Shown here: positions 5,181 to 5,208 of the stretch, in pieces | Layout of the letters: each line of letters opens with the position of its first letter | How positions within the stretch are numbered: the first letter of the stretch is position 1 | NCBI RefSeq assembly: GCF_018336475.1 | Contig: NZ_CP048741.1 | Location: forward strand, 2,564,413 to 2,569,620 | DNA length: 5,208 nt | From: Romboutsia sp. 13368 | GTDB taxonomy: Bacteria; Bacillota; Clostridia; Peptostreptococcales; Peptostreptococcaceae | Direction of reading: 5' to 3' | Made by a program: the position numbers and the translations under genes | The notes under the pieces: model-generated | What the model was told of the DNA's origin: nothing | Seen by the model: only the letters and a program-made list of their open reading frames with translations | Database searches by the model: none

Positions 5181-5208
5181 AAATAATATAAAAAATATAA
5201 AAAAGTTT

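Overview
The window is a low-GC, strongly AT-rich stretch of a Firmicutes chromosome. All seven genes are on the + strand, with AAGGAGG-type ribosome binding sites and codon use dominated by A/T-ending codons. The gene order (ecfA1-ecfA2-ecfT-truA-rplM-rpsI, then cwlD) is the well-known arrangement found downstream of the rpoA-rplQ end of the big ribosomal protein cluster in Bacillus and clostridia. Protein character and base composition fit a spore-forming clostridium, most likely Peptostreptococcaceae (Clostridioides or Paraclostridium type). That placement is an inference from memory of the family, not a computed one.

Layout. Positions 1-127 are intergenic, with an extended -10 promoter candidate (53-61). 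Positions 128-2606 hold a complete ECF transporter energy module: two different ATPases (EcfA1, EcfA2) and the transmembrane coupling protein EcfT, in overlapping reading frames. Positions 2618-3349 encode tRNA pseudouridine synthase TruA. Positions 3350-3466 carry a strong promoter and a stem-loop that I read as the L13 ribosomal leader. Positions 3467-4318 encode ribosomal proteins L13 and S9, closed by a strong intrinsic terminator (4338-4370). Positions 4394-5113 encode the spore-cortex amidase CwlD from a TTG start, followed by a second terminator (5137-5180). Positions 5181-5208 are AT-only filler in which I see no feature.

How the genes work together. EcfA1, EcfA2 and EcfT form the shared engine of group II ECF vitamin and metal importers; no substrate-binding S subunit is encoded here. 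TruA, L13 and S9 serve translation, and L13/S9 have their own promoter and leader. No terminator is visible between truA and rplM, so ecf-truA transcripts can probably run into rplM-rpsI. CwlD belongs to sporulation and sits as a separate unit behind the rpsI terminator.

I see no mobile element, CRISPR array, defence system or unrecognised gene, and all coding content belongs to known families. The most interesting non-coding signals are a segment in the rplM promoter spacer that is complementary to the whole loop of the leader hairpin, and a possible sporulation-sigma -35 element at the centre of the rpsI terminator palindrome.
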